Assembly (NCBI RefSeq): GCF_003852515.1
Contig: NZ_QAJK01000001.1
Location: 1 to 64,000 of the forward strand
DNA from: Variovorax sp. KBW07
Lineage (GTDB): Bacteria; Pseudomonadota; Gammaproteobacteria; Burkholderiales; Burkholderiaceae_C
DNA: 64,000 nt
Direction: 5' to 3'
Part shown: piece after piece, positions 26,271 through 34,864 of the stretch
Layout: each line of letters begins with the position of its first letter
Numbering within the stretch: the stretch's first letter is position 1
Notes under the pieces: model-generated
Databases searched by the model: none
Told to the model about the DNA's origin: nothing
Seen by the model: only the letters and a program-made list of their open reading frames with translations
Position numbers and translations under genes: made by a program

Positions 26271-26627
26271 TGGAAACCCCTTGAGAAAGGAATGAAGTGC
26301 TTTGCTCGGTGCTGTCCGGAATCGATTCGCATGCTATCGGCGACACCGGAAGACTGACATATCGATTTCACCTAGTTTGTTTTTGTGAAATCTCAATTTC
26401 AGACGAAACAGCCCTATGCAAACCGCATGCCCGGTGGCGCACGACGTTCGGCATCCATGTGCCAAAGAAGTACTTTTCAGAGGGGAAAGCGTGGAGTGGC
26501 TGTCATGGGCATGCCGCATCCGGGGCCTGCCAGAGCCCTTTCGGATGCACCTCGAGTGGGCGGGTGCGCACCGCCGCCGTGCGCCTTTTCAGTGCGAACC
26601 GGCCGCATCGGGCCGGCCGGGGGCCGT
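26271..26627. other. Intergenic region between MFS and RpiR genes
   Basis: This 357-base non-coding gap is less GC-rich near 26.36-26.41 kb, where two overlapping palindromes lie. It must hold the promoter for the MFS/racemase/MFS genes. No gene or other repeat is seen in it. Confidence 0.6.
26364..26401. promoter_or_regulatory. Candidate RpiR operator (overlapping palindromes)
   Basis: TGAAAT-CTCA-ATTTCA (26386-26401) is a perfect 16-base palindrome. GATTTCAC (26364-26371) and GTGAAATC (26385-26392) form a second inverted repeat sharing its left arm. TGAAA/TTTCA half-sites are the common theme in characterised RpiR/HexR-type operators. The site is about 95-130 bases upstream of the MFS start. 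Confidence 0.6.
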
Positions 26628-27470
26628 TCAGAGCTCGCCGTTTTCCTCGTGCCCGAGCTCGATCGCCGCCAGCCGCTTGCGCCCGGCCGAGCCCGAGGCC
26701 TCGATCACCATGGTGGCGATCAGGTCGCAGATGCCCATCACGGCCGTGTGATTGTCCAGAAGCCCCGGCCCCCGGCAATCGCATTGCAGCGACCAGGTGG
26801 CACCGGCGAAATCGGGCGAGGCCTTGTCGCTGATGTAGACGATCTTCGCGCCGGCCTTGCTGGCGCCCGCCAGCAGGATGTCCATCTGCCGCGTTTGCCG
26901 GCGCGTGCCGAAGACGATCACGCAGTCGCGCGCGGTCAGCCCGGCCAGGTGCTCGGCCAGCGTTTCGCCCGGCCCCGGAATAGCGGTGACGCGCGGCACC
27001 ACCTGCACGATCTGCCAGCGCAGGTACAGCGCAAAGGCGTGGCTGCTGCGGCTGCCGAAGATCAGCACCTGCCCCGCGCCGATGATCGCCTTCACGATGG
27101 CGGCCATATGCCGTTCGTTCAACCGGTCGAAGGTGCTGGCCAGGTTGGCCTGCGACTGCTGGAAATGCGTGGCCACCAGGTGGCCGCGCTTCGAGGCCTC
27201 GGTGGCGTTCTGGAACAACGGCGAGCCGGTCTGCTTTTCTTCGCGCACCTGGCGCCGCGCTTCTTCGTAGTTCTCGTAGCCGATGCGGCGGATGAAACGG
27301 CTCACCGTCGAGGGCGACACCCCCGCCAGCTCCGCCAGCTCGTTGCCCGCATAGCTGGCCAGTTCGCCCGGAAACTCCAGCACGAAATCGGCAAGCTGGC
27401 GCTCGGTTGCCGACAACTGGTCGAGCTGGCTGCGAACGCGGCGGACAAAGGAATCTGCGGACATGGGCAT
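26628..27470 (-). CDS. MurR/RpiR family transcriptional regulator
   Basis: This 280-residue regulator has an N-terminal RpiR helix-turn-helix domain (about 1-78, with ELAELAGVSPSTVSRFIRRIG as recognition region) and a C-terminal SIS domain (about 125-255, with IFGSRSSHAFALYL) that binds phosphosugar-like or organic acid effectors. The start at 27470 is chosen just before the HTH; an ATG at 27464 or 27500 is also possible. It likely controls the downstream MFS/racemase/MFS genes through the palindromes at 26.36-26.40 kb. Confidence 0.88.
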   Translation of the reverse strand: MPMSADSFVRRVRSQLDQLSATERQLADFVLEFPGELASYAGNELAELAGVSPSTVSRFIRRIGYENYEEARRQVREEKQTGSPLFQNATEASKRGHLVATHFQQSQANLASTFDRLNERHMAAIVKAIIGAGQVLIFGSRSSHAFALYLRWQIVQVVPRVTAIPGPGETLAEHLAGLTARDCVIVFGTRRQTRQMDILLAGASKAGAKIVYISDKASPDFAGATWSLQCDCRGPGLLDNHTAVMGICDLIATMVIEASGSAGRKRLAAIELGHEENGEL

Positions 27471-27526
27471 GCGGGTGGAAGAGGCGCACGATGATGCCAT
27501 GCCCCGCCCGTGGTGCCCCGCCTCAT

Positions 27527-28303
27527 TCAGCCCACGGCATAGCGGTAGATCAGGAACGCGCCCGAGCACAGCACCGCCACGCCCACCACGCGCAGGAACT
27601 GCTCGCGCGAGAGCCGCAGCGTGATGCGCCGCCCGATGCCTGTACCGACCAGCATGGCCGGAAACAACAGCACCGCCAGCCAGAGGATCGAAGCCTGCGC
27701 ATACACGCCGGCCAGCAGGAACAGAGTCGCCCGCGTGAGCGTGCTGAGCCCGATCAGCGTGGACTGGGTGACGCGTATCCGCTCCTTCGCTTCGATGCGG
27801 CCCGACAGGTAGATCGCATAGATGAAACCGCCGCTGCCGAACATCGCCGAGAAGATACCGCCCACGAAACCGAACGGCAGCGCCGCGCGGGGCGGCAGTC
27901 GCGAGACCGGCTTGATGCCGCTGAGCGAATACAGCGCATAGGCCACCGCGAAGACACCGAGCGCCAGCAGCATCAGCTGCGGGCGCCCCAGCAGCAGCAA
28001 GGCTGCCCCCACCAGGCTGCCCAGCGCCATGACCGGCACCAGCCGCCGCAGCTCGGCCGTGTCGGCCGAGCGCGCGTCGCGGCTCACGTTGGCCACCGCC
28101 GCAAAAAAGTCGAGCAGCGCCAGCAACGGCACCACGCTGGCCACGGGAATGAAGTTGGCCAGCACCGGCCCGGCCACCAGCGCCGTGCCGAAGCCCGCGA
28201 TGCCGAAGATGATGTACGCCACGACAACGCCCGCGCAGACGATCGCGAACTGAAGCGGAGTGACGGGCAAGGCGTTGACGAAGGCAGTAGCGAAAGCATC
28301 CAT
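27527..28303 (-). CDS. Sulfite exporter TauE/SafE (TSUP) family membrane protein
   Basis: This 258-residue integral membrane protein has about eight hydrophobic segments and two TSUP repeats, each beginning with a Gly-rich stretch (GIAGFGTALVAGPVLANF near residue 32; GFVGGIFSAMFGSGGF near 150). TSUP proteins export or import sulfonates, sulfite or small organic acids. The ATG at 28303 precedes the first helix; the frame stays open upstream only by GC bias. It follows the LysR gene on the same strand by about 67 bases. Confidence 0.88.
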   Translation of the reverse strand: MDAFATAFVNALPVTPLQFAIVCAGVVVAYIIFGIAGFGTALVAGPVLANFIPVASVVPLLALLDFFAAVANVSRDARSADTAELRRLVPVMALGSLVGAALLLLGRPQLMLLALGVFAVAYALYSLSGIKPVSRLPPRAALPFGFVGGIFSAMFGSGGFIYAIYLSGRIEAKERIRVTQSTLIGLSTLTRATLFLLAGVYAQASILWLAVLLFPAMLVGTGIGRRITLRLSREQFLRVVGVAVLCSGAFLIYRYAVG

Positions 28304-28370
28304 GCCCGCGAATCTAGGCACTTCGCCCGCCTTGCGCCAATACAGAAAGCGGCGGGCGTCGATCTCGAAA

Positions 28371-29282
28371 TCAGCTGAATCCGGTTGACGTCGCCCGCAT
28401 GCCTTCGCGCAGCGATTCCACCAGGTCTTGCGCCAGCTTCGTGCCGCCGCTGCGCCACAGCACCAGCAGCGTGGTGTGGCTGTCCTCCTCTTCCAGCGCG
28501 AGCAGCCGCACACCCTCGGGCGCCATCTGCCCCATCGACGCCGGCACGATCGCGATGCCGAACCCCGCCTGCACCAGCGCCAGTTGCGACCACTTGCGCG
28601 AGCGCACCTGCGCGCCCGTCGGGTGGTAGCCCTGCGCGCGGCACAACTCGGCCACGCGATGGCTCAGCCCGCCCCTCTCCAGGTGCGGCGTGGCGACGAA
28701 GGGTTCGTCGCGCAACTCGGCAATGCCCACGCTCGGCCGGCTCGCCAATGCATGCGTTGCGGGCACGGCGACGACCAGCGGCTCCGAGAAGATCGGTTCG
28801 TGCTGCACGCCCGGGTAGCGGCGCAGCAAGGGCTCGCGCGCCAGGCCGACGTCGGCAATGCCCTGCTCGATGTCCGGCGCCTGGTGCTCCGAGGCGCGCT
28901 GCGACACCTCGATGGAAACGCCGGGGCAGCGCCGGGCATGGTCTTTCAGGCAGGCCAGCAGCGCATGCGTCAGCGGCACCGAGCTCGAATGCAGCAGTTG
29001 CACCGTGCCCTCGATGCCTCTTTGCGCATGGCGCGCGCCGACGGTGGCGCTCTCGATGGCCGCAAGAATGCGCCGCGCATCGCCATACAGCGAGCGGCCG
29101 GCCGGCGTCATCTCCAGGTGCCGCGTGTCGCGCGCGAGCAGTTGCACCTGCAGGTGCAGCTCCATCTCTTTCACCTGCCGGCTCAGGGCCGATTGCGCGA
29201 TGAACAGGCGCTCGGCCGCCAGGCTGAAGCTGCCCGCGTCGACGATGTCCACGAAGTAGCGAAGCTGTTTGTGAGTGAGCAT
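28371..29282 (-). CDS. LysR family transcriptional regulator
   Basis: This 303-residue LysR-type regulator has an N-terminal winged helix-turn-helix (1-65, MLTHKQLRYFVDIVDAGSFS then SALSRQVKEME) and a periplasmic-binding-like effector domain (about 90-295). The gene lies just upstream of the TSUP carrier on the same strand and just downstream of a second LysR gene; either the TSUP gene or the ABC/CaiB operon could be its target. Confidence 0.93.
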   Translation of the reverse strand: MLTHKQLRYFVDIVDAGSFSLAAERLFIAQSALSRQVKEMELHLQVQLLARDTRHLEMTPAGRSLYGDARRILAAIESATVGARHAQRGIEGTVQLLHSSSVPLTHALLACLKDHARRCPGVSIEVSQRASEHQAPDIEQGIADVGLAREPLLRRYPGVQHEPIFSEPLVVAVPATHALASRPSVGIAELRDEPFVATPHLERGGLSHRVAELCRAQGYHPTGAQVRSRKWSQLALVQAGFGIAIVPASMGQMAPEGVRLLALEEEDSHTTLLVLWRSGGTKLAQDLVESLREGMRATSTGFS

Positions 29283-29346
29283 GGAAAGAAGGCGATGCGA
29301 ACGCGCGAGAACGCCAGCTTAGCCCGTCTCACCCCCGCCGCCACAC

Positions 29347-30261
29347 TCACACTGCAGCCGCCGCAATCTCCAGTTGCGTCAACCGCCGTGCCATGCGGCC
29401 GACAAAATTCTGCGTGACATGCGGCAGCACGCGCTGCGACGGCACCACGATGCCGACCTGCAGCTGGTCGAGCGCCGGCAGCTCGAAGGGCCGCCAGATC
29501 AGGTCGCCGCGCCTCAGGTCTTCGATGAAGGCAATTTTCGAGAAGCACGAGATGCCCTTGCCCGCCATGATCAACCGCTTGAGCATGGGCGTCGAATTGC
29601 AGGTGGCGGCCGGCTCCATGTCGTCCCAGAACGCCGCGAACTCGGGCGACAGCCCGGCACTGATGACGGGGTGCGAACTGGAACGCAGGAACGGGTAGCG
29701 CGCGCATTCCTTCAGCGACACGCTGGCATGGTTGGCCAGCGGATGGCCCGGCGGCATTACCACGCCGATCGGCAGGTTGGCCAGCGCCACAGCGGCCACG
29801 CCGCCCGGCAACCGGCTCACGAAGGTCATGCCCACGTCGACCTGCCCCGACATCACCATCTGCGGCACGTCCATCGGCTGCACCGCGGTGATGGTGTACG
29901 TGACGGCGGGAAACACCTGCAGAAAGTCTTCCACGGCCGAGGGCAGCAGTTCCTCGAAGAACGAGTCCATGGCCGCCACCTTGACGTGGCCGGTGCGCTC
30001 GCCCTTCAGCGCATCGAGCTCGGTGCGCATCACCTGGTACTGGTGCAGCGTTTCCTGCGCGTGCTTGAGCAGGCGCTCGCCGGCCGCATTGAGCCGCAGG
30101 CCGTTGGGCATGCGGTCGAACAGCTCCACGCCCAGCTCGTCTTCCAGCTTGTGGATCTGCCGGTTGACGGCGCTGGCCGCCACGTACAGCCGCTCGGAAG
30201 CCTTGCGCACCGAGCCGCAACTTGCCACCTCGATGAAGTACTTGAGGATGCTGGCGTGCAT
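29347..30261 (-). CDS. LysR family transcriptional regulator at the end of the ABC/CaiB operon
   Basis: This 304-residue LysR regulator has an HTH domain (1-62, YFIEVASCGSVRKASERLYV and AASAVNRQIHKLE) and an effector-binding domain (about 92-290). It is 27 bases downstream of the ferredoxin gene, in the same direction, so it may be co-transcribed with the ABC/CaiB operon and control it through the palindrome at 36.88 kb, an unusual terminal position for a regulator that often lies divergent. Confidence 0.92.
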   Translation of the reverse strand: MHASILKYFIEVASCGSVRKASERLYVAASAVNRQIHKLEDELGVELFDRMPNGLRLNAAGERLLKHAQETLHQYQVMRTELDALKGERTGHVKVAAMDSFFEELLPSAVEDFLQVFPAVTYTITAVQPMDVPQMVMSGQVDVGMTFVSRLPGGVAAVALANLPIGVVMPPGHPLANHASVSLKECARYPFLRSSSHPVISAGLSPEFAAFWDDMEPAATCNSTPMLKRLIMAGKGISCFSKIAFIEDLRRGDLIWRPFELPALDQLQVGIVVPSQRVLPHVTQNFVGRMARRLTQLEIAAAAV

Positions 30262-30288
30262 CAGCCGCCCCTCCCCTCTGGCACCCGG

Positions 30289-30618
30289 TCAACCGGCCAT
30301 GTGCGGCGTTGCGGCAATGGCCGGGTGGTCGCAGGGCACGCGCTTGGCGTCGGCGCCGCCGGGCGAGCCGAGCCCGCTGACGTGGGCCGCGAAGAACTCG
30401 CGGTTGATGGCCGTGAAGTGTTCCATTTCGGGCGGCAGCCGAAGGTCTTCGTAGATGGCCTGGGTGGGGCAGGCCGACACGCAAACGCCGCAGTCGATGC
30501 ATTCATCCGGGTGAATGTACAGAGTGCGCTCGCCTTCGTAGATGCAGTCCACCGGACAGCACTTGACGCAGGCGCCGTCCTTGACGTCGATGCAGGCGCC
30601 GGTAATGACGTGGGGCAT
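30289..30618 (-). CDS. FdxA-type 7Fe ferredoxin
   Basis: This 109-residue ferredoxin resembles Azotobacter FdI and FdxA. Cys9, Cys17 and Cys50 match the 3Fe-4S ligands, and Cys21, Cys40, Cys43 and Cys46 match the 4Fe-4S ligands. The cysteine found in FdI after the first ligand (C-x2-C) is missing; Cys20 and Cys25 are additional. The usual HPDECIDC motif is present, and a long C-terminal tail follows. It likely carries electrons for the FAD oxidoreductase encoded in the same operon. It is 19 bases downstream of the crotonase gene. Confidence 0.88.
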   Translation of the reverse strand: MPHVITGACIDVKDGACVKCCPVDCIYEGERTLYIHPDECIDCGVCVSACPTQAIYEDLRLPPEMEHFTAINREFFAAHVSGLGSPGGADAKRVPCDHPAIAATPHMAG

Positions 30619-30637
30619 GGCATTGAAGGGCGGGCGC

Positions 30638-31414
30638 CTAGCGGCCCAGCCACCGCGGCTTGCGTTTCTGCTGGAACGCCAGCACGCCTTCGTTGGCGTC
30701 TTCGGACTGCAGCGCGGCCACCAGTGCCGGCAGCCGCATGCGGTGCGCGTCGGCCGGCGCCAGCGTGCCGGTGCGCCGCACCACCTGCTTGATGGCCTTG
30801 AGCGACAGCGGTGCGCAGGCCAGCATCTGCTGCACCCAGCGGTTGACGGCGGTGTCGAGTTCGGCGCGCGGCACCACCTCGTTGACCAGGCCCATCTCGA
30901 GCGCGCGCTGCGCCTTCACGCGCTGGCCGGTGAGCATCATGCCCATGGCCTGGCGGTAGGGAATCTGCCGTTGCAGCAGCAGCATGCCGCCGTCGAGCGG
31001 CAGGCGCCCCACCAGCGGCTCGGGCAGGCCGAAGCTGGCGTCCTCGCAGGCCACCACGATGTCGCAGCCCAGCACCATCTCAAAGCCGCCGCCGAGCGCC
31101 AGTCCGTTGACACGCGCGATCACCGGCACGTCGAGCGTTTCGCGCAGCGCGATGCCGCCGAAGCCGCCCGTGCGGGCCGCGGCCCAGTACTCGACGCCCT
31201 TGAGGTTCGAGGTGTTCTTCAGGTCGGCGCCCGCGCAGAACGAGCGTTCGCCCGCGCCGGTGAGCACCACCGCGCGGATGTCGTCGCGCGATTCGATGTC
31301 GCTCCAGATGCGCTGCAGCTCGGCCTCGGTCGGCAGGTCTACCGCGTTGAGCACTTCGGGCCGGTCGATGGTGACCGTGGCCACATGATCGACGACGTCA
31401 TAAAGAACGCTCAT
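30638..31414 (-). CDS. Enoyl-CoA hydratase/isomerase (CaiD-like crotonase)
   Basis: This 258-residue crotonase-fold enzyme has both hydratase glutamates: one in GGGFEMVLGCD (near residue 113) and one in FGLPEPLVGRLPLDGG (near 133). The oxyanion-hole segment FCAGADLKNTS is near residue 60. Its pattern, and its pairing with a CaiB-type CoA-transferase, resemble carnitinyl-CoA dehydratase CaiD, so hydration or dehydration of an enoyl-CoA is expected. Its ATG overlaps the CaiB stop (ATGA). Confidence 0.92.
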   Translation of the reverse strand: MSVLYDVVDHVATVTIDRPEVLNAVDLPTEAELQRIWSDIESRDDIRAVVLTGAGERSFCAGADLKNTSNLKGVEYWAAARTGGFGGIALRETLDVPVIARVNGLALGGGFEMVLGCDIVVACEDASFGLPEPLVGRLPLDGGMLLLQRQIPYRQAMGMMLTGQRVKAQRALEMGLVNEVVPRAELDTAVNRWVQQMLACAPLSLKAIKQVVRRTGTLAPADAHRMRLPALVAALQSEDANEGVLAFQQKRKPRWLGR

Positions 31415-32574
31415 GCGTCGGCCTCCTCGATCAGCGCGCGCGCTTCGGCCAGCACTTCGTCGGTGTGCTGCCCGAGCCTGGGCGGCTCGCGCCGCAAGCC
31501 GGCCTTGGCGCCCGACATCTGGATCGGGCTGGCAATGAATTTCAGCGGCCGACCCGACGAGGCATCGCCTTCGAGAATCATCGCGTTGTGCAGCGTCTGC
31601 GGATCGACCAGCGCCTCGCGCATGTCGCGCACGGGGGCCGAGAGAAGGTCTTGTTCTTCGAGCTTGTGCAGCCAGTGGTCGCGCGTGTTGCTGGCAAAGC
31701 GCTCACGGAAGATCGCGTGCAGCTCGGCCTTGTTGGCGAACTGCGCCGCCATGCCCGAGAAGCGCGCATCGGCCGACAGGTCGCCGATGCCCAGCGCCGT
31801 GCAGATGTCGCGCAGCGGGTTGGCCTTGAACGCGCCCACCAGCACCAGCGGCCCGGTCTGCGTGTCGAACACGCCCGACAGCGGCATGGCGGCCCAGTTG
31901 ACCTCGGAGTCTTCCATCATGACCATGGCCGCTTCCTGCATCTGCATCGCGAGCATGGAGTTGTAGAGCGACACCGAAATTTTCTGGCCTTCGCCGGTGC
32001 GCTCGCGCTGCAGCAGCGCCAGCAGAATGCCCTGCACCATGTGCATGCCCGCCGTGTAGTCGGCCAGCGCGGTCGGGTAGATCGACACCGGCACCGAGGC
32101 GTCGGCGCGGCGCGCCATCACGCCGGTGAGCGCCTGCGCCAGCACGTCCTGGCCGCCCTTGTGCGCATACGGGCCGGTCTCGCCGAAGCCCGTGCCCACC
32201 GCGTAGATGATGCGCGGGTTCAGGCGCCTGCAGTCTTCATAACCCAGGCCCAGCCGCTCCATCACGCCGGCGCGGAAGTTGTTGGTGACCACGTCGGCGC
32301 CGGCAATCAGCGCCTTCACCAGTTCCATCTGCTCCGCATCGCGCAGGTCGATCTCCACGCTGCGCTTGTTGCGGTTCAGGCTGCAGAAGATCGGGTTGTC
32401 GTTGCCCGCCACCGGCGCAAAGGTCGAGCGGCTCAGGTCGCCCGCGCCCTTGCGCTCGATCTTGATGACGTCGGCGCCATGGTCGGCCAGCATCTGCGTG
32501 CAGACGGGGCCCATCATGACCTGCGTGAAGTCGATCACGCGGATGCCGTCCAGGGGCAATGCAGCGGTGCTCAT
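31411..32574 (-). CDS. CaiB/BaiF (class III) CoA-transferase
   Basis: This 387-residue class III CoA-transferase activates a carboxylic acid by moving CoA from a donor thioester. The family start GIRVIDFTQVMMGPVCTQML, the CoA-loop KIERKGAGD and the NRNKRSVEIDL stretch are clear. The catalytic Asp is probably the one after GQDVLAQALTG-type residues near 170 (ALADYTAGMHM). The start overlaps the FAD-oxidoreductase stop and the stop overlaps the crotonase start, both as ATGA, so the three are tightly coupled. Confidence 0.93.
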   Translation of the reverse strand: MSTAALPLDGIRVIDFTQVMMGPVCTQMLADHGADVIKIERKGAGDLSRSTFAPVAGNDNPIFCSLNRNKRSVEIDLRDAEQMELVKALIAGADVVTNNFRAGVMERLGLGYEDCRRLNPRIIYAVGTGFGETGPYAHKGGQDVLAQALTGVMARRADASVPVSIYPTALADYTAGMHMVQGILLALLQRERTGEGQKISVSLYNSMLAMQMQEAAMVMMEDSEVNWAAMPLSGVFDTQTGPLVLVGAFKANPLRDICTALGIGDLSADARFSGMAAQFANKAELHAIFRERFASNTRDHWLHKLEEQDLLSAPVRDMREALVDPQTLHNAMILEGDASSGRPLKFIASPIQMSGAKAGLRREPPRLGQHTDEVLAEARALIEEADA

Positions 32575-33953
32575 GCGGCCTCCTGCGTGAACGAGCGCGC
32601 AATGGCGGGCACATCGGCATTGGGCCCCTTCTGGTCGCCCGGGTCGGCGCCCTGCGCACGCAGCGTCTTCTGCAGCTTCGCCACGTCGACATCGCGCACC
32701 GACACACCCGCATTCAGCGCCAGCGCCGCGGCCGTGCCGGTGGCCTCGCCCATGGCCATGCAGGGCGGGATCTCGCGTGAAATTTTCTGCGCGGCCGAGG
32801 TGGCCGAGTAGTGGCGGCCGGCCACCAGCAGGTTCTCGACGCTGCGCGGCAGCAGCGTGCGATAGGGGTAGTAGTAGTCGCGGCCACGCGCCACGCTGTC
32901 GTCGAAGCGGGTGCGCTGGGCCACGTCTTCCTTGGTCATCACATAGGCACCTTCGAGCAGGCGGGTCTGGCGGATGCCGGTCTGCGGCGCCATGTCGATC
33001 AGGGTGCACTTCGAGAAGCCCGGCAGCTTGGCGCGCACGAACTCGATCACCTTGTGGATGGTGGCGCGGCCCTGCACTTCGGCGCGCGTGAGGTCGCTCA
33101 CCTTCAGGCCATCGAGCCCCGGCATGTGCGGGCAGTTGCACCACACCACGCCGGGCAGCGGCGTCTTGAGCCACCAGGCGTCCCAGGCGCCGCCGAGCAT
33201 GTGCTTGATCTCGCGGTCCAGCGCCTGCCAGGCCATGGGCTCTTCGCGCTCGAAGCGCTCGGCCTCTTCAGTGTCCACCGCGCCGAGGCGGAACACGGTG
33301 GTCACGATGTAGCTGCCGCTGATGTGCGGCGCGCCGGCCGAAGCGGCCACGTCGAGGTCGCCGGTGGTGTCGATCACCACCTTGCCCAGGATGGCTTCGC
33401 GCCCGCCCTTGGTTTCGCAGACCACGCCCTTCACCTTGCCGTCTTCCACCAGCGTGCGCGAGAACCACGAGTGCAGGCGCAACTCGATGCCGGCCTGCTG
33501 CACCATTTCGAGCGAGGTGCGCTTCCACGCATCGGGGTCGAAGGCTGCGGCAAAGCAGATCGGGTGCAGCTTCTCCTTGCTGTGGAAGTCGTAGGTGCCC
33601 CAGCGCTTCCAGCGGCGCACCGATTCAGGCAGCGTGCCCCAGTCCTGCTGGCGCGGGTACTCGGCCAGGCCCAGCGCCGACATGCGCTCGATCATTTCGA
33701 GGCAGATGCCGCGCACCGAAATCTCTTGCTGGTGGCTGTCCCACATGTCGTCCAGCACCAGCACCATGCCGCCCGAGGCCAGGCCGCCCAGGTGGTTGTA
33801 GCGCTCCAGCAGCGTCACGCTGGCGCCGTTGCGCGCGGCGGCCAGGGCAGCGGCCTGCCCTGCCGGGCCGCCACCGACCACCACCACGTCCGATTCGGCT
33901 GCCACGCGCACGTCGTGCGCGGGCTCCTGCATCCAGTCGCCAATACGGCTCAT
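32571..33953 (-). CDS. FAD-dependent oxidoreductase (FAD_oxidored family)
   Basis: This 460-residue flavoprotein has the dinucleotide-binding motif VVVVGGGPAGQAAALAAARNG (about 23-43), the ERYNHLGGLASGGMVLVLDD segment and a second FAD-contact motif VIDTTGDLDVAASAG (near 195). Near the C-terminus PRSVENLLVAGRHYSATSAAQ and PPCMAMGEATGTAAALA close the FAD site. Substrates of this family are mostly unknown. In this operon it probably oxidises or reduces an acid or CoA-ester, with the ferredoxin as likely electron partner. A CAGGAG ribosome binding site precedes the ATG. Confidence 0.9.
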   Translation of the reverse strand: MSRIGDWMQEPAHDVRVAAESDVVVVGGGPAGQAAALAAARNGASVTLLERYNHLGGLASGGMVLVLDDMWDSHQQEISVRGICLEMIERMSALGLAEYPRQQDWGTLPESVRRWKRWGTYDFHSKEKLHPICFAAAFDPDAWKRTSLEMVQQAGIELRLHSWFSRTLVEDGKVKGVVCETKGGREAILGKVVIDTTGDLDVAASAGAPHISGSYIVTTVFRLGAVDTEEAERFEREEPMAWQALDREIKHMLGGAWDAWWLKTPLPGVVWCNCPHMPGLDGLKVSDLTRAEVQGRATIHKVIEFVRAKLPGFSKCTLIDMAPQTGIRQTRLLEGAYVMTKEDVAQRTRFDDSVARGRDYYYPYRTLLPRSVENLLVAGRHYSATSAAQKISREIPPCMAMGEATGTAAALALNAGVSVRDVDVAKLQKTLRAQGADPGDQKGPNADVPAIARSFTQEAA

Positions 33954-34005
33954 AGAACTCTCCTGTTGATTTGTTGGGATGTGTGTTTGAAATGCGCCCG
34001 GCGGA

Positions 34006-34854
34006 TCACGGGGCGGCTTCCGGTTGCCAGCGAATGACCCAGCGCTCGGCCAGCGTCACCAGCAGGAAGAACAGGCCGGAGAGCGTGGCGCTCATGACGA
34101 TCGCGGCATAGAGCAGCGGCGAATCGAAGTTGAAGGTGGCCTGCAAGATCATCGCGCCGATGCCCACCGTGGCACCCACCCATTCGCCCACCACCGCACC
34201 AATGACGCACATCGACGCGGCAATGCGCAGGGCCGAGAACAGATAGGGCAACGCGTTCAGCAAACGCAGGCGAAAGAAAATCTCGGTCTTGCTCGCCGAC
34301 AGCACGCGCATCAGCTCCATCGCCTGCGGGTTGACCGACTCCAGCCCGCGCACCATGTTCACCAGCGTCGGAAAGAAGCAGACCAGCGCGGCGATGGTGA
34401 TCTTCGGCTCCATGCCGTTGCCCATGATGAGCACCAGCACCGGCGCCTTGGCCACCAGCGGCACGGCGTTGAACATCAGCACCACCGGAAAGAAGATGTC
34501 CTGCAGCGTCTTGTTGTGCACGAAGACCGTGGCAATGGCAATGGCCGCGAGGTTGCCCAGCACGAAGCCGCCGGCCGCCTCCATGGCGGTGGGCAGCAGG
34601 TTGTCGAGCAGCACGTCGCGCTTGGCGTAGAGCGTCTCCAGCACGGCCCATGGCGTGGGCGCAATGAAGGGCTTGACGTCGAACAGCGCGATCACGGCCC
34701 ACCACAGGAAGACCAGGCCGACGATGCCGAGCGCCGGCAAGATGCGGCGGCGCCACAGGCGGCGCTGGCGCGCGGCGGCCCATGCGATGTATTCGGGGTC
34801 GGCCGGTGCGGCAAAGGCACCGGGCACGGCGGAATCGAGAGAGCGGGTGTTCAT
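34006..34854 (-). CDS. NitT/TauT-type ABC transporter permease
   Basis: This 282-residue inner-membrane permease has about six helices and the BPD-transport (EAA) loop near 185-215 (ALPYLFSALRIAASMCVIGAVVGEW). With the ATPase and binding protein it forms an importer of the SsuC/TauC class, which take in sulfonates, nitrate, thiamine precursors or aromatic acids. I chose the ATG at 34854 as the start; an upstream TTG would overlap the ATPase gene. The spacing to the ATPase stop is 10 bases. Confidence 0.9.
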   Translation of the reverse strand: MNTRSLDSAVPGAFAAPADPEYIAWAAARQRRLWRRRILPALGIVGLVFLWWAVIALFDVKPFIAPTPWAVLETLYAKRDVLLDNLLPTAMEAAGGFVLGNLAAIAIATVFVHNKTLQDIFFPVVLMFNAVPLVAKAPVLVLIMGNGMEPKITIAALVCFFPTLVNMVRGLESVNPQAMELMRVLSASKTEIFFRLRLLNALPYLFSALRIAASMCVIGAVVGEWVGATVGIGAMILQATFNFDSPLLYAAIVMSATLSGLFFLLVTLAERWVIRWQPEAAP

Positions 34855-34864
34855 GGCATCGGCC

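Noticed and set aside
23325-26357. Long plus-strand open frame opposite two MFS genes and the racemase gene
   Set aside because: Arg/His/Gln-rich shadow of three real genes; no domains.
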